Shown: positions 43,751 through 52,602 of the stretch, one piece after another
How positions within the stretch are numbered: position 1 is the stretch's first letter
Layout of the letters: every line of letters begins with the position of its first letter
DNA from: Proteobacteria bacterium ST_bin11
Lineage (GTDB): Bacteria; Pseudomonadota; Gammaproteobacteria; Methylococcales; Methylomonadaceae
Length of the DNA stretch: 58,157 nucleotides
NCBI GenBank assembly: GCA_002083615.1
Contig: MSXO01000057.1
Span: 1-58,157, forward strand
Direction: 5' to 3'
Position numbers and translations under genes: made by a program
The notes under the pieces: generated by a model
What the model saw: only the letters and a program-made list of their open reading frames with translations
Told to the model about the DNA's origin: nothing
Databases searched by the model: none

Positions 43751-43978
43751 GCGTTCGCGGATCCGTTTGAATGTCAACTCTTGCCACCCTAAACACCGGG
43801 GTAGCTAAGCGATTTTTCTCATTTCTAAGCCGACTAACCGGTATTGACAGCTATGCGGCTATCGATACCGGTGCAAGCCAGACATGCTAAAGCCACCGCC
43901 ACTACTGCTTCGGTAAGAGCGCCGACATTGGCCAATGTGCTACTTTCCGCGCCACCTTGCTGATCTTACAATATCGGT

Positions 43979-46090
43979 ATGACTGAAAATAGTTACCCCA
44001 CAGCAGAGATGTTTCCAGGCTTCTCAGAAGCTGACAGCTTACAGATAAACCAAGCGCTGAAGCTGGTCGACGCGCTGGCATCGGATAGCAGCAACAGCCA
44101 CCGCCCTAAGGGCGTCGATGTAGCAGCAATTTTGATGAGCGTGCATATCGACCTGGAAACCATACTGGCAGCATTACTCAGCGATTCGCGCGTCGCCGGC
44201 AAACTCAGCGAATCCGCAATACGTCAGCAATTCGGGCCAGTAGTGGCCGACTTGGTAAACGATGTGAGCTGGCTGAATAAAGTCAGCATCTACAGCACCG
44301 AGATGGCAAACCAGCCCAACCAAGCCGAGATTTTGCGGCGCATGCTGCTGGCAATGACCCACGATGTAAGAGCAGTGCTGGTCAAGCTGGCATTTCGCAT
44401 CCAACGCTTGCGCGGGCTACAAAACGAGTCTGAAAATATCCGCCGGTTTATCGCGAGGGAAACCTTAGACATTTATGCGCCGCTTGCCAATCGACTGGGC
44501 ATCAATCAATTCAAATGGGAGTTGGAAGACCTGGCGTTTCGCTACGTCGATCCAGAGCACTATCGCTTTGTCACTGAATCTTTGGCGGTCAACCGCGAAC
44601 AACGTCAAGCCTTTATCGAACGGTTTTTAGCAGGGCTTAACGACCGTTTAAAATCAGAAGACATACAGGCCAAGGTCTACGGTAGACCCAAACATATCTA
44701 CAGCATCTGGAACAAGATGCACCGCAAGCAACTGGCGATAAACGAACTATACGATTTGCTGGCAGTGCGGGTGGTGGTCGACAGCTTGTCGGCGTGTTAC
44801 ATGGTGCTGGGATTGGCTCACAGCCACTGGCAGCATATTCCGCGCGAATTCGACGATTACATCGCCAACCCCAAGGAAAACGGTTATCAGTCCTTGCATA
44901 CCGTGGTGCTGGATGAGCACGGCAATCGCATCGAAATTCAAATCCGCACCAAGGCTATGCACGACTTCGCCGAGTTGGGGGTGGCGGCACATTGGCGCTA
45001 TAAAGAAGGCAGCAAGTTTAACGCCGCGACCGAGAAAAACATCGCCTCACTCCGGCAACTGCTGGAAGACAAGGACAATGCCGACAATTTATTGGAAAAC
45101 TTTCATACCGAACTGTTTTCAGACCGGGTGTTTGTGCTTACACCCGCCGGCAAGTTGATTGACTTGGTCAAGGGGGCCACTCCACTGGATTTTGCCTATG
45201 CCATCCATACCGAAGTGGGACATAGCTGCCGCGGCGCCAAGGTCAACGGCCAGATCAAACCACTGACATATAAGCTATGTTCGGGGGAGCGGGTGGAAAT
45301 TATCACCGTCAAAAACGGCCAGCCAAATCACAATTGGCTCAATCCCAACCTGGGTTATTTAAAAACTCCGCGCGCCATTAGCAAGGTAAAAAGCTGGTTC
45401 AAGCAACAACAACAAGCTGAGAATATCGCCGCTGGCAAATCAATGTTGGATAAGGAAAGTAAGCGGCTGGGATTAAAAGCCGTGGATATCAACGAGCTTT
45501 TGAGACATTTTAAATTCTCGGACATAGATCACTTTTACGAAGCGCTAGGCCACGGCGACATCAACAATAGGCAATTGGCTGGGGCGCTGAAAATTCCGGA
45601 GTTGGAACCTACGATTAAGTTGGTGCCAAATAAATCCTCGTCCCAATCAATAATCACTATCGACGACATCGATAATGTGGTCAGCACGCTGGCGCATTGC
45701 TGCTCGCCAGTAAAAGGCGACGAGATTGTCGGCTTTATTACGCATAAGCGCGGGATCACTATTCATCGCCGCGATTGCGAGAATATTCGGCATTTATCGC
45801 CCGAGCAACAAATGCAATTGTTGAAAGCCGATTGGAGCGGACAACAAACCGTGCATCACAACGTACCCATTTTGATTCATGCCTTTAACGCGCAAAATTT
45901 GCTGAACGATGTTTCTCAGGTATTGGCAACCGGAAAAGTACATATCAGCAATGCCTCTTTGAAGACTCACGACGATTTGTCGGCCATTCTGACTATGACT
46001 ATTCAGATCCAAAATACCGAACAGCTCAGCTTGGTGCTCGCTCGCATCAGCCATTTACCCAATATTATTGAAGTGCGGAGGAAAGCCTAA
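43979..46090 (+). CDS. relA: RelA-type GTP pyrophosphokinase ((p)ppGpp synthetase I)
   Basis: 703 residues. The N-terminal HD-like domain has lost the hydrolase residues: the site reads SVHIDLETILAALLSDSRVA where SpoT has HDxxED. The synthetase domain has KVYGRPKHIYSIWNKMHRKQ, YDLLAVRVVVDSLSACYMVL and EFDDYIANPKENGYQSLHTV, with EFDD (the ExDD acidic motif of synthetase-only RelA). TGS (LTPAGKLIDLVKGATPLDFA, HSCRGAKVNGQ), a Cys/His segment (HCCSPVKGDEIVG) and an ACT domain follow. It makes the alarmone on amino-acid starvation. Start has no strong ribosome site. Confidence 0.93.
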   Translation: MTENSYPTAEMFPGFSEADSLQINQALKLVDALASDSSNSHRPKGVDVAAILMSVHIDLETILAALLSDSRVAGKLSESAIRQQFGPVVADLVNDVSWLNKVSIYSTEMANQPNQAEILRRMLLAMTHDVRAVLVKLAFRIQRLRGLQNESENIRRFIARETLDIYAPLANRLGINQFKWELEDLAFRYVDPEHYRFVTESLAVNREQRQAFIERFLAGLNDRLKSEDIQAKVYGRPKHIYSIWNKMHRKQLAINELYDLLAVRVVVDSLSACYMVLGLAHSHWQHIPREFDDYIANPKENGYQSLHTVVLDEHGNRIEIQIRTKAMHDFAELGVAAHWRYKEGSKFNAATEKNIASLRQLLEDKDNADNLLENFHTELFSDRVFVLTPAGKLIDLVKGATPLDFAYAIHTEVGHSCRGAKVNGQIKPLTYKLCSGERVEIITVKNGQPNHNWLNPNLGYLKTPRAISKVKSWFKQQQQAENIAAGKSMLDKESKRLGLKAVDINELLRHFKFSDIDHFYEALGHGDINNRQLAGALKIPELEPTIKLVPNKSSSQSIITIDDIDNVVSTLAHCCSPVKGDEIVGFITHKRGITIHRRDCENIRHLSPEQQMQLLKADWSGQQTVHHNVPILIHAFNAQNLLNDVSQVLATGKVHISNASLKTHDDLSAILTMTIQIQNTEQLSLVLARISHLPNIIEVRRKA

Positions 46091-46192
46091 GTAGCCCCGC
46101 ACCAACGCTAATTCAACGCTCAATAAGACTTTTTTAGCGGCTCAGCAGATGATTCATGCTAACATAGTCGTTTTATACTTAGAGCTTTAACT

Positions 46193-46411
46193 ATGGCAAA
46201 AGAAGATCAGATTGAAATGGATGGCAAGGTCATCGACACCCTGCCCAACACTATGTTTCGTGTCGAACTGGAAAACGGTCATATCGTAACTGCCCACATC
46301 TCCGGCAAAATGCGTAAACACTATATTCGGATCTTGACTGGGGATAAAGTGAGAGTAGAGATGACACCATACGACCTGACTAAAGGCCGCATTACCTTCC
46401 GCAATCGCTAA
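46193..46411 (+). CDS. infA: Translation initiation factor IF-1
   Basis: 72 residues, the normal length: MAKEDQIEMDGKVIDTLPN, FRVELENGHIVTAHISGKMR, YIRILTGDKVRVEMTPYDLT, ending GRITFRNR. OB-fold protein that blocks the A site during initiation. It converges with clpA, and a 7-bp hairpin (AAAGCGA / TCGCTTT, 46424-46446) in the 33-base gap may serve as a shared weak terminator. The clpS-clpA-infA neighbourhood is conserved in proteobacteria. Confidence 0.98.
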   Translation: MAKEDQIEMDGKVIDTLPNTMFRVELENGHIVTAHISGKMRKHYIRILTGDKVRVEMTPYDLTKGRITFRNR

Positions 46412-46444
46412 ACCGTCCCCGGAAAAGCGATTGCTTATCTCGCT

Positions 46445-48721
46445 TTACACGACTTGATTCAATTCCGAAACGATCAGTTGTTTGCTCTCGATGGCGAAAG
46501 CCAACGCATCGTTCTCCACATGCACTCGCACATGACCGCCGTTCGCTAAACGACCGAACAATAAATCCTCCGCTAGCGGCTTTTTAACTTTTTCCTGAAT
46601 CAATCTCGCCATTGGCCTTGCGCCCATTTTCGGATCGCAACCGTGTTCGGCTAGCCAAGCCCGCGCAGCAGGCTCAAGAGTTAGTGTCACGTTCTTATCC
46701 GCCAATACCGCTTCCAACTCGAAAATAAACTTGTCCACCACGCTACCGACCACGGCCATATCCAGCGGTTTAAATTGTACGATTGCGTCTAGCCGATTTC
46801 TAAACTCCGGCGAAAAACCGCGCTCAATCACTTTCAAGCTATCCGAGGCATGATTTTGCTGAGTAAAACCTATTGATGCCCGGCTACTTTCCTCCGCTCC
46901 CGCATTAGTCGTCATAATCAAAATGACGTTTCTAAAATCGGCTTTACGACCATTATTGTCGGTCAATGTACCGTGATCCATCACTTGCAATAACAAGTTG
47001 AATACGTCTGGGTGGGCTTTTTCTAACTCATCCAACAACAATACCGAGTGCGGATGCTTGGTCACTGCTTCGGTTAGCAAGCCACCCTGATCGAATCCAA
47101 CGTAACCCGGAGGCGCGCCGATTAAACGCGATACCGTATGTCGCTCCATGTATTCGGACATATCGAAACGAATCAGCTCTATGCCCAAAACTTTAGCAAG
47201 CTGCCTGGTCACTTCGGTTTTACCAACCCCAGTGGGGCCGGCAAACAGGAACGAACCTATCGTTTTAGTGGTATCCCTCAATCCCGCCCGTGACAATTTG
47301 ATCGCCGACGCTAACTCTGAGATAGCCTCGTCTTGCCCAAACACCAGCACTTTCAAATTTTTTTCCAGGCTAGACAGTTTATCGATGTCGCTAGATGACA
47401 CCGATTGAGCCGGCACCCTAGCGATTTTTGCGACGATTTCCTCAATTTCGGCAGTGTCAATCAAGTCTTTACGCTCTAAGCCCGCGAATAGACGCTGCCT
47501 AGCACCGGCTTCATCAATCACGTCGATGGCTTTATCCGGCAAGTGTCTATCAGTAATGTAGCGCGCAGATAACTCCACCGCCATCCGCAAAGCTTCTTGG
47601 GTGTATTTCAGGCCATGATGCTCTTCAAATCGCGACTTCAACCCTTTCAAAATCAACACGGTGTCCTCTATCGAAGGCTCTATCACATCGATTTTCTGGA
47701 AGCGCCGCGCCAACGCATGATCTTTTTCGAAAATGCCGCGATATTCTTGATATGTAGTTGAGCCTATGCAACGCAATTGTCCCGATGCCAATACTGGTTT
47801 GATCAAGTTAGACGCATCCATCACGCCGCCCGAAGCGGAACCAGCGCCGATAATCGTGTGAACTTCATCGATAAATAAAATCGAATCCGGCTCTTTTTTT
47901 AACTGGCTGATCAAAGCCTTCAAACGTTTTTCAAAGTCGCCGCGATATTTTGTACCAGCAACCAGCGCCCCCATGTCCAAGGAATAAATCACACTGTTAA
48001 GCAATATGTCCGGCACTTGTTCTTCTACAATTCTTTTCGCTAAGCCTTCGGCAATGGCTGTTTTTCCGACCCCAGCTTCGCCAACCAATAACGGATTATT
48101 TTTGCGGCGACGGCAAAGCACTTGAATGGTTCTTTCCACTTCCAACTCACGGCCTATGAGGGGATCTATGTTTCCTTTCAACGCTTCGTCATTAAGGTTG
48201 GTGGCATATTTTTCCAATGGGCTAGACAAGGCCTCATTGCTGCCCCGCTCGGCCTCGGGCTCTTCGCTATTCTCTTTTCTGAACTGCTCGATTTTGGAAA
48301 CCCCATGCGCCAGGTAATTCACCACATCCAATCGAGTAATGTCCTGTTTATTCAGCAGATAAACCGCATGCGAATCCTGCTCGCTAAACAAGGCCACGAA
48401 TAAGTTCGCGCCGGTGACCTCTTTCTTATCGGACGCCTGAACATGAAAAACCGCACGCTGCAACACCCGCTGAAACCCTAAAGTAGGCTGAGTTTCCCGC
48501 TGTATGCCTTCCGGAATCAGGGAAATGGTTTCATCTATAAACCGCGTTAATTCGGCCCGCAGCGCATTAACATTACATCCGCATGCAATCAAAATCGGTA
48601 TCGTCGTGACGTTATCCAGCAACGCCAACAGCAAATGCTCGACGGTGATGAATTCGTGTCTTTTGGCATGAGCTCCGGTAAAAGCAGCATTCAATGTCAC
48701 TTCAAGTTCTTTACTTAGCAT
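46445..48721 (-). CDS. clpA: ClpA, ATPase subunit of the ClpAP protease
   Basis: 758 residues, the normal length. N-domain repeats (MLSKELEVTLNAAFTGAHAK), first AAA module with VGEAGVGKTAIAEGLAKRIV, second with LFAGPTGVGKTEVTRQLAKV and a C-terminal D2-small domain (GARPMARLIQEKVKKPLAED). It unfolds proteins for ClpP, including N-degron substrates delivered by ClpS. clpS is 9 bases upstream in the same operon. It lacks the ClpB middle coiled coil, which separates it from disaggregases. Confidence 0.97.
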   Translation of the reverse strand: MLSKELEVTLNAAFTGAHAKRHEFITVEHLLLALLDNVTTIPILIACGCNVNALRAELTRFIDETISLIPEGIQRETQPTLGFQRVLQRAVFHVQASDKKEVTGANLFVALFSEQDSHAVYLLNKQDITRLDVVNYLAHGVSKIEQFRKENSEEPEAERGSNEALSSPLEKYATNLNDEALKGNIDPLIGRELEVERTIQVLCRRRKNNPLLVGEAGVGKTAIAEGLAKRIVEEQVPDILLNSVIYSLDMGALVAGTKYRGDFEKRLKALISQLKKEPDSILFIDEVHTIIGAGSASGGVMDASNLIKPVLASGQLRCIGSTTYQEYRGIFEKDHALARRFQKIDVIEPSIEDTVLILKGLKSRFEEHHGLKYTQEALRMAVELSARYITDRHLPDKAIDVIDEAGARQRLFAGLERKDLIDTAEIEEIVAKIARVPAQSVSSSDIDKLSSLEKNLKVLVFGQDEAISELASAIKLSRAGLRDTTKTIGSFLFAGPTGVGKTEVTRQLAKVLGIELIRFDMSEYMERHTVSRLIGAPPGYVGFDQGGLLTEAVTKHPHSVLLLDELEKAHPDVFNLLLQVMDHGTLTDNNGRKADFRNVILIMTTNAGAEESSRASIGFTQQNHASDSLKVIERGFSPEFRNRLDAIVQFKPLDMAVVGSVVDKFIFELEAVLADKNVTLTLEPAARAWLAEHGCDPKMGARPMARLIQEKVKKPLAEDLLFGRLANGGHVRVHVENDALAFAIESKQLIVSELNQVV

Positions 48722-48730
48722 GGTTACCCC

Positions 48731-49054
48731 TCACGCCTCTTCCATTGTGCACATCAGCGGGTGATGATGCTCGCGGGAATATTCGTTAACAATATGTACT
48801 TTAGTTTCAGCAACGTCTTTGGTATAGGTTCCGCAAACTCCAACACCCTGCGTATGCACTTGCAACATCACCTGAGTCGCTTTTTCTTCGCTCATGTTAA
48901 AAAAATCAGTCAATATTTCGACCACAAAATCCATCGGAGTAAAATCGTCGTTAAGCAACATAACCTTATACAATGGCGGTCTCTTGAGCTGCGGTTTGGC
49001 TTCTTGCAGCGCGGTATTACCGTCGCCATCTTTCAAGGGTTCAAAATCTGACAT
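48731..49054 (-). CDS. clpS: ClpS, N-degron adaptor
   Basis: 107 residues. PPLYKVMLLNDDFTPMDFVV (with the DD residues that contact the N-degron amine), EEKATQVMLQVHTQGVGVCG, TYTKDVAETKVHIVNEYSRE. It binds N-end-rule substrates and hands them to ClpA. First gene of the clpS-clpA operon, divergent from nudJ. Confidence 0.97.
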   Translation of the reverse strand: MSDFEPLKDGDGNTALQEAKPQLKRPPLYKVMLLNDDFTPMDFVVEILTDFFNMSEEKATQVMLQVHTQGVGVCGTYTKDVAETKVHIVNEYSREHHHPLMCTMEEA

Positions 49055-49179
49055 AAGCTTTGGTGCTGTGAATCATTGTGGCCTTAAAAATAGCGTTTTA
49101 AACATTAAATTTCAATCTTTACGCATATAAAAAACATTTCTAGTAAAATGCGCGCCTTTTACCGTGTTCTATCAACATC

Positions 49180-49635
49180 ATGGTTTGGAAACCTCACGTC
49201 ACTGTAGCCGCCGTGATCGAAAGAGATGGCCACTTTCTGCTGGTTGAAGAGACAACAGCACGAGGCCTTGCGTTCAATCAGCCAGCCGGCCATTTAGAGG
49301 AAGGTGAAGATCTGATCAGCGCCGTCAAACGCGAAGTGTGGGAGGAAACAGCTTGGCAATTCGAACCGGACGCATTAATCGCCACCCAACTATGGCGAAG
49401 AAACCCGCATATGCCCAGTTTTGTTCGCTTTTGCTTTTCCGGCACGGTCAATCACCACAATCCAGAACAACCTCTCGATGACGGCATTATCGACACTCAC
49501 TGGCTAAGCCGCAATGAAATTTACGCAAAACGCCAACAATTACGCAGTCCTTTGGTCTTAACCACCGTGGACGAATACCTGAAAGGTGACCGCTATCCGC
49601 TTAGCATCTTACAGTCTTTTCTCGATTTAGAATGA
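49180..49635 (+). CDS. nudJ: Nudix phosphatase NudJ
   Basis: 151 residues. WKPHVTVAAVIERDGHFLLV, GLAFNQPAGHLEEGEDLISA and VKREVWEETAWQFEPD form the Nudix box (G-x5-E-x7-REVxEExxW; QPAGHLEEGE). E. coli NudJ hydrolyses thiamine diphosphate precursors and nucleoside phosphates. It overlaps mnmA by 4 bases, as in E. coli, and is divergent from clpS. Confidence 0.93.
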   Translation: MVWKPHVTVAAVIERDGHFLLVEETTARGLAFNQPAGHLEEGEDLISAVKREVWEETAWQFEPDALIATQLWRRNPHMPSFVRFCFSGTVNHHNPEQPLDDGIIDTHWLSRNEIYAKRQQLRSPLVLTTVDEYLKGDRYPLSILQSFLDLE

Positions 49636-50729
49636 GTAAACATATCATCGTCGGCATGTCCGGCGGCGTAGACTCTTCCGTCACCGCATTAGTTCTGCAA
49701 GAACAAGGCCATAAGGTCACTGGATTGTTCATGAAAAACTGGGAAGAGGACGACGGCACCGAATATTGCACGGCGATGGAAGACTTAGCCGATGCACAGC
49801 AAGTTTGCGACAAACTGGGCATAGAGCTTAAGACTGTCAACTTCGCCGCAGAATATTGGGACGACGTATTTGCAGTGTTTTTGTCGGAGTTTAAAGCCGG
49901 TCGCACACCCAATCCCGACATACTTTGTAACAAACACGTCAAATTCAAAGCCTTTTTGGATTACGCCATCGAAGATCTGGGCGCCGAATACATTGCCACC
50001 GGCCATTACGCTCGCGTGGATCAACATGAGGGCGAGTTTCGGTTATTAAAAGGCTTAGATCCTAACAAGGAGCAAAGTTACTTTTTGTATGCGATGGGAC
50101 AAGCAGCGCTGTCACGTACACTATTCCCGATTGGTCATTTGCACAAACCGGAAATTCGAGCCCTGGCTGATAAAGCCGGGTTTTCGAACAGCCGTAAAAA
50201 AGACAGCACCGGCATTTGCTTCATCGGCGAACGCAAGTTTAAGGAATTTCTGCAACGCTACCTGCCGCATCTGCCCGGCGAAATACGCACGCCAGAAGGC
50301 CAGTACATTGGCAAGCACCACGGCTTGATGTATTACACGCTCGGTCAACGCCAGGGTTTAGGGATCGGCGGGGTCAAGGATGCGCCGGACGAACCGTGGT
50401 TTGTACTGGAGAAAGACCTAGACAATAATGTATTAACTGTTGGCCAAGGCCACAATCATCCATTGATGCTACACAATACGCTGGAAGCCGGACAACTGGA
50501 CTGGTGCGGCCGCCAGCCTTTGACTAAGACGATCCGCTGCGCCGCCAAGACACGCTATCGCCAGCCGGACCAGGATTGCGTCGTCGAACCGATGGACGGC
50601 GGCACTCGCGTCAAGGTCCGCTTCGACGAACAGCAACGAGCGATTACGCCAGGACAATCGGTGGTGTTTTATCAGGGCGAGGTTTGTTTGGGTGGTGGAA
50701 TTATTGAGTTTAAATACAATGCAATATAA
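49632..50729 (+). CDS. mnmA: tRNA-specific 2-thiouridylase MnmA
   Basis: 365 residues. IIVGMSGGVDSSVTALVLQE (PP-loop), GLFMKNWEEDDG, GRTPNPDILCNKHVKFKAFL (catalytic CNxxIKF-type Cys), ATGHYARV, LDPNKEQSYFLYAM and DSTGICFIGERKFKEFLQRY (second catalytic Cys). It adds sulfur to the wobble uridine of Lys, Glu and Gln tRNAs. In E. coli hflD and purB follow; here hflD is missing and two other genes intervene. Confidence 0.97.
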   Translation: MSKHIIVGMSGGVDSSVTALVLQEQGHKVTGLFMKNWEEDDGTEYCTAMEDLADAQQVCDKLGIELKTVNFAAEYWDDVFAVFLSEFKAGRTPNPDILCNKHVKFKAFLDYAIEDLGAEYIATGHYARVDQHEGEFRLLKGLDPNKEQSYFLYAMGQAALSRTLFPIGHLHKPEIRALADKAGFSNSRKKDSTGICFIGERKFKEFLQRYLPHLPGEIRTPEGQYIGKHHGLMYYTLGQRQGLGIGGVKDAPDEPWFVLEKDLDNNVLTVGQGHNHPLMLHNTLEAGQLDWCGRQPLTKTIRCAAKTRYRQPDQDCVVEPMDGGTRVKVRFDEQQRAITPGQSVVFYQGEVCLGGGIIEFKYNAI

Positions 50730-50738
50730 GGATCAACA

Positions 50739-51914
50739 ATGCTAACCAATTTACGCATTAAAAATTTCCGCATGTTAGAGGATTTGGAAATCCCAAAACT
50801 TGGCCGCGTGAATTTGATTGTTGGCAAAAACAATAGTGGTAAAAGCTCAATTTTAGAGGCCATTAGAATTTACACAGAAAAAGCTGACAGGGAGTTTCTG
50901 CGTGAAATTTTAATAAACCATGACGAATCAGTTACCTTTGACCATGAGCCAGACAATCAGAATCAAAGTAATTGGTATGGTTTGAAAAATCTATTTTATA
51001 AGCGAGAGTTTCCGGCGAAAGAAAATGTTTTTATATCTATTTCTTCAAATGAAAAAAATTTAATCAGGCTTGAGCATGTTTTTTATTATCAGCAAGAAGA
51101 AACTAAATTTGACAATGACGGCAACGAGATAAGCAAGTCCAGAAAGAGAATCCCTATACAGCCATCAGAACTTTCAAGCTTCCTAGAGCAATCAGATACT
51201 GAACTTATCCCTGCGCTAAGCATAACTATCGGTGAAGCTCGAAACACGTTGTTTAATTTAACAGCAAATAGCCAAAGAATTGGATTATCTCCACCACTAT
51301 GGGGACTGTTTCCTCCCGACACACCAAATTCCAACTTTGTACCCACCAGACTTTTATCCTCAGAGAAACTAGCCGAATTATGGGATAAAATTGCAGCTAA
51401 ATCAGAAGAACAAGTACTTTTACAGACATTAAAAGTTATTGATCCATCTATTGAAAGATTAGTTTTTATTAAAAACCTTGAGCGATCATCACGACAAAAA
51501 AATGATCGAATACCCGTAGTAACACAACATGGGTCTGATACGCGTATCCCTCTAAATAGCATGGGTGACGGCATATCCAGGTTATTACAACTGATACTTT
51601 CTATATTCCCAGCAAGGGATGGAATTTTATTGATTGACGAATTTGAAAATGGATTGCACTACAGCGTTCAATCAGAAGTCTGGCGCATCATTTTTCAATT
51701 AGCAAAAGAACTGAATATTCAAGTCTTTGCAACGACTCATAGTTGGGATTGTATCGAGAGTTTTAATAAAGCAGCAGTTGAAAGCCCCGAAGAAGGCGTT
51801 TTGCTAAAAGTATCCAGAAGTAAACTTACCAGCGACAATGGAAAAGTTATTGCCACTGTTTATGATGAAGAAGCACTAAAAACAGTTACTGCGTCCGCTC
51901 TTGAGGTTCGCTAA
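50739..51914 (+). CDS. OLD-like AAA/ABC ATPase, first gene of an ATPase-TOPRIM pair
   Basis: 391 residues. N-terminal MLTNLRIKNFRMLEDLEIPK and LIVGKNNSGKSSILEAIRIY (Walker A), a signature-like NSMGDGISRLLQLILSIFPA, Walker B ILLIDEFENGLHYSVQ and the switch segment QVFATTHSWDCIESF. This is the AAA_15/AAA_21 ATPase type found in OLD-family and other phage-defence proteins, but the nuclease (TOPRIM) half is missing and is encoded next door instead. It starts 9 bases after mnmA with AAGGATC upstream, and its base composition is visibly more AT-rich than its neighbours. Confidence 0.88.
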   Translation: MLTNLRIKNFRMLEDLEIPKLGRVNLIVGKNNSGKSSILEAIRIYTEKADREFLREILINHDESVTFDHEPDNQNQSNWYGLKNLFYKREFPAKENVFISISSNEKNLIRLEHVFYYQQEETKFDNDGNEISKSRKRIPIQPSELSSFLEQSDTELIPALSITIGEARNTLFNLTANSQRIGLSPPLWGLFPPDTPNSNFVPTRLLSSEKLAELWDKIAAKSEEQVLLQTLKVIDPSIERLVFIKNLERSSRQKNDRIPVVTQHGSDTRIPLNSMGDGISRLLQLILSIFPARDGILLIDEFENGLHYSVQSEVWRIIFQLAKELNIQVFATTHSWDCIESFNKAAVESPEEGVLLKVSRSKLTSDNGKVIATVYDEEALKTVTASALEVR

Positions 51915-52576
51915 TGAGTAGTTGGAAACTATTAGTAGAGGGCAAGGATGATCAGGATTTTTTTAATGCTTTTTGCACATTAGTTATCGGGAAGGATAAA
52001 ATTGACATTGTCCCACCTAAGACACTCGACATTGATTCAGGCGATGGCTGGTCAAATTTAATTAATAACTTACCGATACTTCTTGGCCAACTAAAAAATG
52101 GCGATACCGAGAAACTTGGAATTATTTTAGATGCCGACTATCCGCCTGACAACTCTGGTGGTTTCCATGAGCGTTACAAAAAAGTAACTGAAAAACTAGC
52201 AGAGGCCCGCTACAAAATCCCCACCAAACCGAAATTTCAGAAAGGTGATATTTTTAACCACCCAGACGGATTGCCAAATATTGGTCTATGGATCATGCCA
52301 AACCATGAAAACGACGGCATGCTGGAAAGTTTCATCGAAAGCCTAATTACCGACGTAACTCAAGCTTCACTTCTGCAACATGCTAATCAAGCGATAAATA
52401 ACTTACCGACCGTATTGTTCAAGCCTCAACTACATACTTCAAAGGCCAAAGTATTTAGTTGGCGAGCATGGCAAAAGAAACCAGGCTCTTCACTAGCCAG
52501 AGCGTTATATAAAAACATCTTAGACCGCAGTCGAGCATCGGATTTTGAAGCCTGGTTGACTAATACCTTTAAGTAA
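51914..52576 (+). CDS. DUF3226/TOPRIM-like protein, partner of the OLD-like ATPase
   Basis: 220 residues, overlapping the ATPase stop by one base (TAATG). The N-terminus KLLVEGKDDQDFFNAFC has the TOPRIM Glu (E9), and LGIILDADYPPDNSGG has the D-x-D pair (D73, D75). These coordinate metal in TOPRIM nucleases and DUF3226/DUF4435 proteins. The C-terminal part (RAWQKKPGSSLARALYKNI, ending DFEAWLTNTFK) is helical. A separate TOPRIM next to an OLD-type ATPase recalls PARIS (AriA/AriB) and Gabija, but this protein is neither AriB nor GajA by its motifs as far as I can judge. Confidence 0.78.
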   Translation: MSSWKLLVEGKDDQDFFNAFCTLVIGKDKIDIVPPKTLDIDSGDGWSNLINNLPILLGQLKNGDTEKLGIILDADYPPDNSGGFHERYKKVTEKLAEARYKIPTKPKFQKGDIFNHPDGLPNIGLWIMPNHENDGMLESFIESLITDVTQASLLQHANQAINNLPTVLFKPQLHTSKAKVFSWRAWQKKPGSSLARALYKNILDRSRASDFEAWLTNTFK

Positions 52577-52602
52577 AAAACTATTGTTTAGGACAATTTA
52601 CT

